NCBI GenBank assembly: GCA_038030265.1
Contig: CM075941.1
Span: forward strand, 3,410,001-3,474,000
Reading direction: 5' to 3'
From: Corythucha ciliata
Lineage: Eukaryota; Arthropoda; Insecta; Hemiptera; Tingidae
Length of the DNA: 64,000 nt
Part shown: in pieces, positions 63,988 to 64,000 of the stretch
How positions within the stretch are numbered: position 1 is the stretch's first letter
Layout: every line of letters starts with the position of its first letter
Program-made: the position numbers and the translations under genes
The notes under the pieces: model-generated
The model's database searches: none
What the model was told of the DNA's origin: nothing
The model's input: the letters and a program-made list of their open reading frames with translations, nothing else

Positions 63988-64000
63988 TCGGCAAAATTTA

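Larger units (their letters stand above)
59845..63990 (-). mobile_element. P-element-like transposon (THAP9/P superfamily), minus strand, may extend right
   Basis: Seven short coding blocks on the minus strand, in the right order and separated by AT-rich gaps with splice-like borders, match P-type transposases. The 5' part runs toward or past 64000. A separate MITE-like inverted repeat (61558-61916) lies between two coding blocks. Terminal inverted repeats of the P element were not identified. Confidence 0.8.

Noticed and set aside
55828..64000. First eag exon (PAS-Cap)
   Set aside because: No frame with the expected basic N-terminus followed by a matching donor was seen.

Overview
The window is animal DNA, most likely from an arthropod and probably an insect. 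The one clear host gene is an ether-a-go-go (EAG/KCNH1-type) voltage-gated potassium channel on the minus strand. Eight of its coding exons lie between 13401 and 55827: PAS domain, S1-S6, pore with the SVGFGN filter, and the start of the C-linker. Its first exon and its cNBD/C-terminal exons were not found and presumably lie outside the window. Exon phases join correctly everywhere, with two oddities: a GC-AG intron at 22760-22819 and a 1-bp deletion near 22460 that breaks the frame in the exon encoding S1-S3 and the S2-S3 region.

Almost everything else is transposon-derived and sits in, or beyond, the eag introns. Left part (1-13400): a SWIM zinc-finger transposase tail running in from the left edge; a 725-bp Harbinger-like MITE with 36-bp inverted repeats; a 5'-truncated I-type LINE; a 4.2-kb CACTG-ended transposon built from CGGTT/ACGGT motif arrays, a heptad-encoding minisatellite and a short SAM-like first exon, itself hit by an R1-like LINE with a perfect 14-bp target duplication; diverged ~30-bp satellite; and head-to-head Ty3/Gypsy fragments.

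Intron 14205-22364 holds a decayed R1-like LINE, three tRNA-like/SINE candidates are spread over 19.6-24.7 kb, and satellite blocks occur in opposite orientations. Intron 23133-45617 holds a nearly full-length LINE with a PHD-finger ORF1, a decayed Ty3/Gypsy element joined inside gag to the 5' LTR-gag half of a second Gypsy family, more Gypsy scraps, and a second copy of that second family with an intact-looking integrase. Intron 45751-55726 holds two related LINEs ending in CT microsatellites, one of them inserted into the 3' end of an R1-like LINE and flanked by a duplication of more than 30 bp, plus a BEL/Pao fragment. The right end (56-64 kb) holds a Ty1/Copia gag fragment, two inverted-repeat MITE-like elements and a P-element/THAP9-type transposase broken into exons on the minus strand.

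Most of the transposon genes are pseudogenes with frameshifts, stops or mutated catalytic residues. The most distinctive object is the CACTG element at 3963-8206: its insertion boundaries can be read directly because an empty copy of the same target repeat lies at about 40682.
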